From NCBI RefSeq assembly GCF_003478335.1, contig NZ_QUFB01000011.1, positions 6,666 to 70,665 on the forward strand: a stretch of 64,000 bases of DNA, given 5' to 3'. Shown here one piece after another: positions 17,434 through 26,845 of the stretch. The stretch's first letter is position 1, and each line of letters starts with the position of its first letter. Source of the DNA: Clostridium sp. AM49-4BH (GTDB lineage: Bacteria; Bacillota; Clostridia; Lachnospirales; Lachnospiraceae). The notes under the pieces are model-generated. The model was given only the letters and a program-made list of their open reading frames with translations. It searched no databases and was not told where the DNA came from. The translations under genes were made by a program, and so were the position numbers.

Positions 17434-19057
17434 GAGTTGTCGTATCCATGGACAAGTCGTTGCGTTTCACAATTCCCCATTCTGCCAGTAGGGCTACTGT
17501 GCCCGCCGTCAAAGCTGCAGCAATGCTGGAACCATTTCGCATACCATAACGTGCCTCTTCCGCTCGCTGTCTCTGCGTATCTGCCGGCGTCATTCCGGTA
17601 AATGCAATTGGTCCTAAAACCTGAATGCCCGGTGCCGCCACGTCCGGCTTGATGTAATCATCACGACTGTAACCACGGCTGGAATCAACTGCAATGCCGC
17701 GCGTTGTTGAATCATAATAAGCCACTGTAATAACTCCAAGATTATTCGCCGGATCACAGATTGTCGTATTGGGATCTGAACGCAAAAATCGTGTATCTCC
17801 CGGAAGTAATTCGTACATCGGCAGCCATATATGAAATCTGCCCGGCATATTTTGTTCATTAAAAACACGAATTTTCCAAACACCTTCCTGCGGCTGCAAA
17901 AAACGCAGCAAAATGCATTCGTCCCCGTTTTCCTGATCGATCAAAAGATTCTGAATTTCCACGACTGTATTTTCAAATAGGAAAGAAATCACTCGCTTTT
18001 CTGCCTGTCTCGGCACCGTTTTTCCGCTATATTCGCCGCTTGGTGAGATCAAACCTATCGAAAATACCTGCGTTGCATCGCTCCACAGCTCCATCACAAA
18101 TCCGTCTCTTCCCTCGGCAACCTCTAACTCAACCTCTTCGCTGCCTCCCTGCAAAATAACGCCACTTTCATAGTGTCTCGCTGTGTTCGCCTCATTCCCT
18201 GCTGCCGTTACCACAAAAGTACCGCGATAATCCCCATAATCCCGCAGTAATTCTCCAATCACACCGCCACGGACATGACCTCCCAAATTCGTACCAACAC
18301 CAAGGCACAACACAAGAGGCATTCGCATTTGCACTGCTTGCCGCCAGAGGTAACAAACGCCCAAAATCAAATCTGCTTCACTAAAACAAGTAATTTCCGA
18401 GGATATCTGATAATAATCTCTTAAATTTTGTTTTGCCTGCTTACATTTCACAACACAGATTGCTGCAGAAGGTGCCACTCCTGAAAATTGCCCATCTTCC
18501 GTCTCGTTTCCACAGGCAACTCCTGCCATAAATGTTCCATGCCCCTCCGTATCTCGGCTCGGAACGATCTCATAAGGATTGCTCGCCGAGATTGCTTCAT
18601 TGATCTGTTCATTGCTATACTCACAGCCATACGCAAAACCTTTCGGCTTCTTCTCACCACCTTCTATCGTTTGATCCCATATACTTAAGATCCTGCTAGT
18701 CCCGTCTGCATTCATAAACGCCGGGTGCGTATAATCGATCCCCGTGTCGACAAACCCTACCAATACACCATTTCCAAACAATTCGAGTGCCGGAAGTCTT
18801 CTGACTGCCGACACTCCTATTTCGTTCAATATTTGTTCCGAGGAGAGCAGACCGTAGCAACGCGGCCTTTGTAGAAAACGTGCACGAATTCCCGCATCCT
18901 CAACTGTTGCCGCTTGATAGATCACTGCAAACCTCCGGCTGGCGAATTGTACACAATCCGTACCATACCACTGCTTGATCAATGCTTCGTCACCAGTGTG
19001 TTCTATCAAATAATCCTGATATTCATTGGAATAAATCTGCTGTTCACAGTCGGTCAT
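17318..19057 (-). CDS. Subtilisin-like S8 family peptidase (Csp-like)
   Basis: A 579-residue subtilase with an intact catalytic triad: Asp in VGFVDTGIDYTHPAF, His in DTEGHGTFMAG and Ser in NGSSIAAALTAG. A prodomain-like region of about 90 residues precedes the Asp, and a beta-rich insertion of about 150 residues separates the oxyanion Asn (TAAGNEA) from the Ser. This is the layout of clostridial Csp proteases, which process a spore cortex lytic enzyme, though similar subtilases also occur in non-spore roles. There is no obvious signal peptide. The last 116 bases overlap the convergent yaaL gene. Confidence 0.82.
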   Translation of the reverse strand: MTDCEQQIYSNEYQDYLIEHTGDEALIKQWYGTDCVQFASRRFAVIYQAATVEDAGIRARFLQRPRCYGLLSSEQILNEIGVSAVRRLPALELFGNGVLVGFVDTGIDYTHPAFMNADGTSRILSIWDQTIEGGEKKPKGFAYGCEYSNEQINEAISASNPYEIVPSRDTEGHGTFMAGVACGNETEDGQFSGVAPSAAICVVKCKQAKQNLRDYYQISSEITCFSEADLILGVCYLWRQAVQMRMPLVLCLGVGTNLGGHVRGGVIGELLRDYGDYRGTFVVTAAGNEANTARHYESGVILQGGSEEVELEVAEGRDGFVMELWSDATQVFSIGLISPSGEYSGKTVPRQAEKRVISFLFENTVVEIQNLLIDQENGDECILLRFLQPQEGVWKIRVFNEQNMPGRFHIWLPMYELLPGDTRFLRSDPNTTICDPANNLGVITVAYYDSTTRGIAVDSSRGYSRDDYIKPDVAAPGIQVLGPIAFTGMTPADTQRQRAEEARYGMRNGSSIAAALTAGTVALLAEWGIVKRNDLSMDTTTLKKYLIRGTDRTGREFPNRMWGYGFLNLYGVFDALRPK

Positions 19058-19117
19058 AGGTATTTCACCTCACAAGGAAATACAATCACTTCTATATATA
19101 TGCTCACCGTGATCATA

Positions 19118-20521
19118 TTATTCTTGTCGTTGTGTCAATAATTTTGCTTCTCCGCTTTCCCGCATTTCAATACGAGGCGCCCCCTCATGATTAATATAAT
19201 CTTCCGTGATCGTCACGCGACCGATCAGATCATCTTTCGGGATCTCATACATAATATCCAGCATGAATTTCTCAATGATCGCACGCAAAGCACGCGCGCC
19301 TGTCTTTTTCTCTGCCGCCTGCTTAGCAATCGCACGGATTGCACCATCATCAAATTGCAGATCCACCTCATCTAAAGCAAGTAGTTTCTGATATTGCTTC
19401 AAAATCGCATTTTTAGGCTGTGTAAGTACTTGTGCCAGCATATCCTCCGTCATTGCCTGGAGCGTAAACACCACCGGAAGACGTCCCAAAAACTCCGGAA
19501 TCATACCAAATTCCCGCAAATCCTCTGTTGTCACCTGCTCCAAAATATTGGCATCATCATCATATTTGTCTTTGAGTTCTGACATAAAACCAATTGCGGA
19601 CTGTTTGGTCAAACGATTTTTGATCGTTTTATCCAGCTCCGGAAATGCGCCACCGCAGATAAACAATATATTTCTCGTATTAATTGTTGTCATTGGCACC
19701 ATGGCATTTTTATTCGTTGCGCCTACCGGCACTTCCACATCGGCACCCTCTAACAGCTTCAACATTCCCTGCTGTACTGACTCGCCGCTGACATCTCGAC
19801 TCTTGGAATTCTGCTTCTTGGCGATCTTATCAATCTCGTCGATAAAAACAATGCCTCGCTCTGCTTTTTCCACGTCATTGTCTGCCGCAGCAAGCAATTT
19901 CGACAAAACACTTTCCACGTCATCACCAATATATCCCGCCTCAGTCAAGGACGTTGCATCTGTGATCGCTAACGGCACCTGCAACAGCCTTGCAAGTGTT
20001 TTCACCAGATATGTTTTACCACAGCCGGTTGGTCCGATCATCAGCATATTGGACTTCTCAATCTCAATATCGTCCATAGTATCCGTCAGCACGCGTTTAT
20101 AATGATTATAGACCGCAACCGACATTACTTTCTTGGCATATTCCTGACCGACTACATATTCATCCAGTCTTCCTTTGATCACATGCGGTGCCGGCAAATG
20201 CTGAATATCAAAAACCTCTTCTCCCTCTGCAGCTTTTTTCTTCTCTTTGGGTTTCTTCTTTTTGAGCTTTTGACGTTCCGGAATATCCTCATACTGTGGC
20301 GGCTGTGCCATATTAAACATATCCATATACGGCATTCCCATATTCGGAAGTCCTGTCATGGAGTCAAAGGTCTTCTGCATACAATCATTACAAATACAGA
20401 TTCCCTGTGGCAAACGCATCATTTTACCGGCCTTACTCTCCGGTCTTCTGCATACGTAGCATATATCTTCGTATTCATTATTTTTATCTTTATTGTTGTT
20501 CTCTTCTGCCATACTGTTCAC
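19118..20521 (-). CDS. clpX: ATP-dependent Clp protease ATP-binding subunit ClpX
   Basis: A 467-residue AAA+ unfoldase. The N-terminal zinc domain has CYVC and CNDC. A lysine-rich linker of about 60 residues (PKEKKKAAEGEE) is longer than in typical ClpX. Walker A is GPTGCGKTYLV, Walker B IVFIDEIDKI, pore loop GYIGDD, RDVSGESVQQG follows, and the ClpP-binding IGF loop is AIGFM. It unfolds and feeds tagged proteins to ClpP. GTG at 20521, five bases after AAAGGA, is the likely start. clpP is not adjacent, so clpX stands alone. Confidence 0.93.
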   Translation of the reverse strand: MNSMAEENNNKDKNNEYEDICYVCRRPESKAGKMMRLPQGICICNDCMQKTFDSMTGLPNMGMPYMDMFNMAQPPQYEDIPERQKLKKKKPKEKKKAAEGEEVFDIQHLPAPHVIKGRLDEYVVGQEYAKKVMSVAVYNHYKRVLTDTMDDIEIEKSNMLMIGPTGCGKTYLVKTLARLLQVPLAITDATSLTEAGYIGDDVESVLSKLLAAADNDVEKAERGIVFIDEIDKIAKKQNSKSRDVSGESVQQGMLKLLEGADVEVPVGATNKNAMVPMTTINTRNILFICGGAFPELDKTIKNRLTKQSAIGFMSELKDKYDDDANILEQVTTEDLREFGMIPEFLGRLPVVFTLQAMTEDMLAQVLTQPKNAILKQYQKLLALDEVDLQFDDGAIRAIAKQAAEKKTGARALRAIIEKFMLDIMYEIPKDDLIGRVTITEDYINHEGAPRIEMRESGEAKLLTQRQE

Positions 20522-20606
20522 TCATGTCCTTTCTATTGTAGCACTGCTCAATCTGCTTTGCATTTCTTGACGCACTCCCTGCACTATGCTAAAATTAGTG
20601 CTGTGT

Positions 20607-20678
20607 GCTCTCATAGTTAAATGGATATAACAGCCCCCTCCTAAGGGGCAGTTGTAGGTTCGATTCCTACTGGGAGTG
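20607..20678 (+). tRNA. tRNA-Arg (anticodon CCT)
   Basis: A 72-base cloverleaf can be drawn: acceptor GCTCTCA/TGGGAGT, D-stem GTTA/TAAC, anticodon stem GCCCC/GGGGC with loop CTCCTAA (anticodon CCT), and T-arm GTAGG TTCGATT CCTAC. CCA is not encoded, and a T-rich tract follows directly. It reads AGG codons. Confidence 0.92.
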
Positions 20679-20868
20679 CTTTTCTTTTCGCATAAAGTGG
20701 CTTGTTACAGTATAGCACATTCGGATACGTTTCTTAAACCACTTTATACAAATTTAAGAAGTTCTTACTTTTTTGATATTTGCGTCTCCGCGTACTTTGC
20801 GCAAATATTGTTCCACCGCTGTTATTACAGTGGCTTATCTTAAGAGGTGCGCAGAACGGAGGAAAACG

Positions 20869-22563
20869 TTGAAGCTAAAACGAACGGTTGCTTTGCTGCT
20901 TTGTGGTGTCATGCTGCTAACCGGTACCGGAATCACAACCTTAACCATCCCTGCCAACGCTGCAACGGCTCAGGCGACACAGACCAAATGGCCATCCGGA
21001 CCAAAAAAGGACTCTTTGTCCAGTGATTCGGCAATTGTTATGGAATTGTCAACGGGCACAATATTATATGAAAAAAACTCTCACAAAAAACATTATCCGG
21101 CAAGTATTACTAAGATCCTGACATCCATGCTCTTAGCAGAAAATACTTCCATGAATGAAACCGTAACAGTCTCATCAACTGCTGCATATGGTATCGAAAC
21201 CGGCAGCTCCACTATTTTTTCCGAGCCCGGCGAAAAGTTATCAGTAGAGCAATGCTTGAATGCGATCATGTTGGAATCTGCCAATGAAGTATGTCTGGCA
21301 GTTGCCGAACACATTTCCGGCAGTATCAGTAACTTTGTCGGATTAATGAATAAACGCGTAAAAGATCTTGGATTAAAGGATACACACTTTAACAATCCAA
21401 ATGGCTTGCCTGATCCGAAGCACTACACAACCGCTTATGATATGGCAGTGATCGCCCGACAGGCAATGAAATCTTCCGCCTTTCGCAAAGCCTGTGGTAC
21501 AAGACGATATGTCTGTGCCAAAACAAATAAGCACAAACAGGAACGCACATGGCAAAATCATCATCAGATGATCAATGGATGGCGGTATCCTAAATACGAA
21601 TACAAGTATGCCATTGGCGGCAAGACAGGTTACACCCACGTTGCTCAAAACACATTGGTCACTTATGGTGAAAAAAATGGAATGGAACTTGTCTGCGTCA
21701 TCATGAAAGCTGCCGGACCAAAACAGGGCGAGCCAAACGAATACACGGACACGACCAAATTGTTGAATTATGGGTTTGAAAAGTATCAAAAATACACCGT
21801 AAATCAGGAAAATGAGCAGATCAATGCCGATCTGTTTAACAACTATGGCAGTTACTTTAATGCAGACGAGTCTCCGGTCCGCCTGGCGGATGGTGCCTGT
21901 GTTGTTCTCCCAAAGGGAATACCACTTTCTGCTGCAAAGCAATCGATCACCTACAATAAAAATGTGAAACTTCATGATGGTGACAATGTGATCGGCCAGA
22001 TTACTTATACGTATGGCAATAAAACTGTTGGAGCTTCTAACATTATATATACGAACTCTGATTCGACAAAACACTTAGATGAAGCTTCACGAAATCTGGT
22101 GAACGCCAAGATTGCAAATATGGAAGCCAATAATTCCAAGCATAAAATACAAAAAAAACTGTTCCGCAATATTGCAGATGCTGCGAATCAGTTGTCCCGC
22201 AAGGTAGGAAGCGTTTTTCACAATCAACTTTTAGGAAGTGTGATCATTATCATCATCGCATTGTTATTGATCATCATTATCGCGGTACTGTTGCGCAACC
22301 TGACACCAAGCCACAGACGTCGAGGACGCAAACGAAGCGGTGGCTACCAAAGTCGTGGCGGTCGACGTCATCATGCGAAGCAGAAAAAAAACCGCAGCCG
22401 CGACGATTTTGCTCCAAGATCAGAACGTCGAAATCACAGCAAGCACTATGAGAAACATACTCCTCGAAAAGAAAATACTAAAAAACGCAAAAAAGGAGTA
22501 CAGTATCATAAACGCCATAAGCGAACCAAGGAAAGTTTCGGCAAAAACTTCTTTGATTTCTAA
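20869..22563 (+). CDS. D-alanyl-D-alanine carboxypeptidase (S11 family) with C-terminal membrane anchor and basic tail
   Basis: A 564-residue penicillin-binding protein of the PBP5 type. After a signal peptide, the catalytic SITK is near residue 79, SAN near 137 and KTG near 245. It trims the terminal D-Ala of peptidoglycan pentapeptides outside the membrane. I chose TTG at 20869 because CGGAGG lies six bases upstream and a signal peptide (MKLKRTVALLLCG) follows at once. Unusually, the C-terminus has a true membrane helix (VIIIIIALLLIIIIAVLL) followed by a ~95-residue tail very rich in Arg, Lys and His that would be cytoplasmic. Confidence 0.85.
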   Translation: MKLKRTVALLLCGVMLLTGTGITTLTIPANAATAQATQTKWPSGPKKDSLSSDSAIVMELSTGTILYEKNSHKKHYPASITKILTSMLLAENTSMNETVTVSSTAAYGIETGSSTIFSEPGEKLSVEQCLNAIMLESANEVCLAVAEHISGSISNFVGLMNKRVKDLGLKDTHFNNPNGLPDPKHYTTAYDMAVIARQAMKSSAFRKACGTRRYVCAKTNKHKQERTWQNHHQMINGWRYPKYEYKYAIGGKTGYTHVAQNTLVTYGEKNGMELVCVIMKAAGPKQGEPNEYTDTTKLLNYGFEKYQKYTVNQENEQINADLFNNYGSYFNADESPVRLADGACVVLPKGIPLSAAKQSITYNKNVKLHDGDNVIGQITYTYGNKTVGASNIIYTNSDSTKHLDEASRNLVNAKIANMEANNSKHKIQKKLFRNIADAANQLSRKVGSVFHNQLLGSVIIIIIALLLIIIIAVLLRNLTPSHRRRGRKRSGGYQSRGGRRHHAKQKKNRSRDDFAPRSERRNHSKHYEKHTPRKENTKKRKKGVQYHKRHKRTKESFGKNFFDF

Positions 22564-22634
22564 CTACAAACATCATAAGATAAGCTTTTCAAAATAACGA
22601 TCCAACGCTTATCCTGCGATAATAAAGAACAACA

Positions 22635-22675
22635 AAACAGCGCCTCCTCTGAAGTTAATAGAGGAAGCGCTGTTT
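22635..22675. terminator. Bidirectional terminator between convergent genes
   Basis: AAACAGCGCCTCCTCT pairs with AGAGGAAGCGCTGTTT with one mismatch. T-rich sequence lies on both sides, so it can serve the carboxypeptidase and the NlpC/P60 gene. Confidence 0.8.
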
Positions 22676-22744
22676 AATTTGTTTTTACGGTATTTTAATT
22701 ATATGATGAAATTGAACTTTCGACATCTTGATCATTATATATGA

Positions 22745-23964
22745 TCAACCAAGGATTCTGCGGGCACAGCATGGAGTACGATAAAATGCATTAGCTGTCA
22801 CAATACCCCATTTCTTGCCGGCTGCATGAACAATACGTCCCCCACCAATATACATAGCCACATGGCCAATGCTGCTGCCATGTTTGTAAAACAACAGATC
22901 TCCGGGCTGCAAGCTGCTCATACTTACGCTGCGTCCATATCCGGCCTGTGCTGCTGAGCTGTGTGGAAGGCTATATCCAAACTTCTCATAAATTCTCATA
23001 GTAAATCCGGAACAGTCTGCACCACCAGTCAAACTGGTTCCACCCCAAACATAAGGATTGCCGACAAACTGTAATGCATACTTAACAACTGCGCTGCCGC
23101 TCTTGCCGGATGGTTCCTTTGCCGTAGATGTTGACTTGGCACTCTCAGAAGCTTTCTTCTGTGCTGCAGATATTGCATGCTTAAATTTCAGTGTTGTAGA
23201 CACATACTCTTTTGCCACATAACCAACTTTTCCACTGTCTGTCTTAATCTTTACCCAGTCCTTTGAGATACTCTTCACGATAGCATCATCTCCATCCGTA
23301 ATCTGTGTTACGATATCGGACTTTGTATTCTTTTCTTCGCGCACATTTAAGGTATCTGTTCCCTTTTTAACTACAGCGTAATTCTTACCAAAACGTGTGG
23401 ACAGTTTCTCTGCACGAGCTCCTGTAGCCACGTACTCTTTCTTAACATATCCGGTTACTTTACCGGAACGGATCTTAACCCAGTCACCTTTTACTTTTAA
23501 GATCTTTGCAGAACTTCCACGATGAAGTTTCCCCATCACCTTACTGTCTGTACTTCTGCTCTTACGCACATTAACATAATCTTTAGCAACGGATAAGACC
23601 AGGCTGCGATATCTTTTGGCAACAGGCTTTACCGTTGGCTTTGCCGTTGGTGCCGGTGTTATTGTCGGCGTTGTTGTCGGCGTTGCACTTGGAAGCACCG
23701 GTCCTACGAACTCATCCGAAACAACTTGATTTAATGTTACACGTTTCTGATTATTAATAGATATTGGTGTCGGTGCAATTGCCGGAGCGACTGTAGCATT
23801 CGTAACCTCAGCTCCTGCTGCTGTTTTATCAGCCCCATCTGCTGAAATAAGGCGCTCTCCTCCGGTCCTGCAATCACAACATTCATTCCTATAGTAAGTG
23901 CACAAGCAACACTGACCCCCGCTGCTTTCTTCACTAAATTTTTTCTAATCACGATAGTTACCAT
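22745..23964 (-). CDS. SH3b-SH3b-NlpC/P60 peptidoglycan hydrolase (frame broken by one missing base)
   Basis: The main frame has a Thr/Pro-rich linker, two SH3b domains (YVNVRKSRSTDSKVMGKL and LNVREEKNTKSDIVTQI) and an NlpC/P60 domain with catalytic ADCSGF Cys, GHVAMYIGG His and VHAAG. It should cut peptide cross-links of peptidoglycan outside the cell. The signal peptide (MVTIVIRKNLVKKAAGVSVACALTIG) lies in another frame. Adding one C to GCC at about 23851 joins them as PEESALISADGADK, so a single deletion is the cause. The WalR-like box and promoter lie directly upstream. Confidence 0.82.
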
Positions 23965-23981
23965 ACCTTTCACCTGTAATT

Positions 23982-23998
23982 TGTTACAAATATGTTAC
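23982..23998 (+). promoter_or_regulatory. WalR-like (YycF) box
   Basis: TGTTAC, five bases, TGTTAC fits the published WalR consensus TGTWAH-N5-TGTWAH exactly. It lies between the predicted -10 and the start codon of a cell-wall hydrolase gene, the typical target class of WalRK. A site there would more likely repress than activate. Confidence 0.5.
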
Positions 23999-24010
23999 AT
24001 TTCATTACAA

Positions 24011-24039
24011 ATTATAACAACATTATTAAATTTTGTCAA
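24011..24039 (-). promoter_or_regulatory. Consensus sigma-A promoter of the NlpC/P60 gene
   Basis: The minus strand reads TTGACA, 17 bases, TATAAT: both hexamers are perfect. The start codon is about 45 bases downstream. Confidence 0.8.
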
Positions 24040-24149
24040 ATGATATTACATGATTACCAAAAAAAGGCAGCGCCCGATCGTATATTAACCATGAAATCCC
24101 TATGTGAATACATCATTCCCTTTATACATATGATTTTCGTCCAACTCTT

Positions 24150-25280
24150 CTATTTTGTAAGTTTCCATATATTATTATCTTCTGCAAAATTGCTCATTTC
24201 ATACAAAAATAAGATTTCCGCATCTTTCTTCTGCTGTAGAATGTTTATTACAGATTTTCGGTAATACCGTAAATCGATCATAGTTACCTGATCATATTGT
24301 TCCAGCAAAAAAGGCACCAGACAGTTGGCAAAAGAATCCTTAAACACGATCAGATTCTTTCCTGTGTGATTTTGTTCTGACATCTTGATCGTCACTTCCC
24401 CATAATTTCCGCCAAAAAAGTACGCATATTTATCCTTCGTACTACATCTACGGGCATCATAGATCGTATGCTTTTCTTTGCCATCGCACACCACCGAAGA
24501 AATCTCCGGTAAATGATCCGCCGCATAGATCGTATCCGCTTTGGCATCTGCACCAAGCACACGGGAATGTAATGTTCCCAAAAAGTTTTTGCTGACCATC
24601 TTAGGCTTAAAATGCTCATAGGGCTGTTTTGTCAAGTGTAACGGCTGACAAAGCTGCTGATAGCCCACATAAGCTCCTGCCAAAGTCCAGTGATGATCTG
24701 TGCGGTAATACAATTGTTCCGACTTTTTCTGTTCATTCATTGCCTGTCCAATGTCTACAAATGTAGTCTGCTTGCATACCGAACCGGCAGCACGATACAG
24801 CGCCGCAGCCTGATAAAACGGTGCCTGCGCAGGCAACTTGTCTGCCAATATCGTTCCGGCGTCAGGTACAAGAAGCAGCGTGGATTTTGACGCTCTCTGA
24901 CTCCCCACATATTCCACATATCGCAGATTTTCCATATAGCGAAACATATCTATAGAATCTTCGGTCTTTTTGGCCAGATAATAATGATCTTTTCCCAAAT
25001 AGGTGTCTCCAATATCCTTCTGCCCCATCATACGTTTGCATATAGATGCGGTTGCCGTAAGCCCATCTCTCCCGGGAAATTGGTCATCTGCGCCTTTCTC
25101 TAATTTTTCCTGATATTGTCCCTGCACGAAACTATTAAGTGAAAATGCGGGGATCTGCTGCAAAACACGATTTTCATTTTCCGAAAAATGTTTTGCCGGT
25201 CTGATAAACATGGTTATGCCAAGTGTAAACAGGCCTCCTATGATCAGCCCAAAATATATCATATACCAGTGACGTTTCAT
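24150..25280 (-). CDS. DHHW family protein (AlgX/AlgJ-like), second copy
   Basis: A 376-residue protein with an N-terminal membrane helix and an extracytoplasmic SGNH/AlgX-like domain. The YRTDHHWTLAGAY motif gives the family its name. NRVLQQIPAFS near the start and FKDSFANCLVPFL near the end match other DHHW proteins. Such proteins work with an MBOAT acyltransferase to O-acetylate a surface polymer. ATG at 25280 has GGAGG six bases upstream. It is the last gene of the locus, immediately after the MBOAT gene, and shares the motif with the DHHW gene at 26846. Confidence 0.8.
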   Translation of the reverse strand: MKRHWYMIYFGLIIGGLFTLGITMFIRPAKHFSENENRVLQQIPAFSLNSFVQGQYQEKLEKGADDQFPGRDGLTATASICKRMMGQKDIGDTYLGKDHYYLAKKTEDSIDMFRYMENLRYVEYVGSQRASKSTLLLVPDAGTILADKLPAQAPFYQAAALYRAAGSVCKQTTFVDIGQAMNEQKKSEQLYYRTDHHWTLAGAYVGYQQLCQPLHLTKQPYEHFKPKMVSKNFLGTLHSRVLGADAKADTIYAADHLPEISSVVCDGKEKHTIYDARRCSTKDKYAYFFGGNYGEVTIKMSEQNHTGKNLIVFKDSFANCLVPFLLEQYDQVTMIDLRYYRKSVINILQQKKDAEILFLYEMSNFAEDNNIWKLTK

Positions 25281-25362
25281 TCTAATCCTCCATTCCGCAG
25301 ACGTTCCACGGCAAAGGACCGCTCACAAAACAGGAGATTTTGCTCTGCGATCAATGCTACTT

Positions 25363-26809
25363 TCAAAATCTGAAGTACAAAAACGGATTATACGATCCGC
25401 TTACTAAAAATGCCACACTGCAATACAACACCAACACCGTAAATATACTTGCCGCCACAAATCGTATCTGTTCCTGATGAGACGAGATCGCATCTATAAG
25501 CTTCAGCCGTGTCCAGCCCTTACGAAGCAGCTGTTTAGGCAGTTTTGTTGATCCAATGATCAATACGATCAAAAGAGGGATGTGGGTATACCATTGATAT
25601 ATAGCTGTCTGGTTGTACAATGCTCCGTTCGCACCAAACATCGTAAGAAAATAACGTCCCAGATCCGCAATATTCTCATTGGCAAAGATCACCCAGCCAA
25701 ATAAAACGACCAGGCAGGTATAAACATGCTGCAGCCATCCCGGCAATTGTTCCAATTTTTCTCCTAAAAATATTTTTTCTATGGTAAGCAAAATAAAATA
25801 GTAAATGCCCCACAATACAAAGTTCCAAGACGCCCCGTGCCAAAGCCCGGTCAGGCTCCAAACTACAAACAAATTCCATATCTGTCTGGTTCTGCCCCGT
25901 CGATTCCCCCCTAGCGAATATACAAATATTCACGGAACCATGTGCTAAGCGTTATATGCCAGCGACGCCAAAACTCCGTAATACTTTTTGAAATATACGG
26001 ATATTTGAAGTTTCCGGAAATGTAAATCCGAAAATATGCCCCAGTCCAATTGCCATATCCGAATAACCCGAAAAATCAAAATATATTTGAAACATAAACG
26101 CAATGGCCCCAAGCCATGCCCCTAATACCGTCCCGGTCTTCTGCGTCGATATTTCTGTCCACAATGCACCGATCTGATTTGCAAGCAAAACCTTTTTGCC
26201 CAGTCCGATAATAAAACGCTGCAGACCTGCTGCCATTTTTGCCGGAACCAGTACACGATCGTTCATCTGCTGTTCCACCGATGCATACCGCACGATCGGC
26301 CCTGCGATCAACTGCGGAAACATACTGACATACATTCCAAATGCGATCAGGTTATGCTGCGCTTTCACTTTCTGCCGATACACGTCAATTGTGTAAGACA
26401 TAGTTTGAAATGTGTAAAACGATATTCCAATTGGCAGTGCAAGCTTCCATATATGTATGTCTGTCCCCGTCAGATCCCTCAATGAAATCAACAAAAATTC
26501 CGTGTACTTAAAAAAGCAGAGAATCCCAAGATTCCCTACAACAGATACGGTTAATACAATCTTTCTATATTTTTGATAATTGACAAAACGCTCTTTATTC
26601 GCCAAAAAATATTCCAACAATAAACCATTGGTATAATCAAATACCGTAGAAAATAACATGATCCATATATATACCGGCTCGCCCCATGCATAAAAGAACA
26701 AGCTAACTGCAAATAGCAGTCCATTACGCAATTTTGCCGGACAAATAATATACAATGCGATCACTGCCGGCAAAAATAAAAACAAAAACACAACACTGCT
26801 AAATACCAT
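25363..26809 (-). CDS. MBOAT family O-acyltransferase (frame broken twice)
   Basis: The reconstructed product is about 482 residues, normal for the DltB/AlgI family. The first part (from ATG 26809, AGGA five bases upstream) carries [16 protein letters not shown] and [15 protein letters not shown]. The last part has [17 protein letters not shown], with the catalytic His. Between them two bases are missing: one A/T near 26011 (restoring [21 protein letters not shown]) and one C/G near 25916 (restoring YIPLGGNRRG). It should move acetyl groups across the membrane onto a surface polymer together with its DHHW partners. Confidence 0.8.
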
Positions 26810-26845
26810 AGTTATCCTCTCTTCTGCCTTGTTACCATACAAAGA

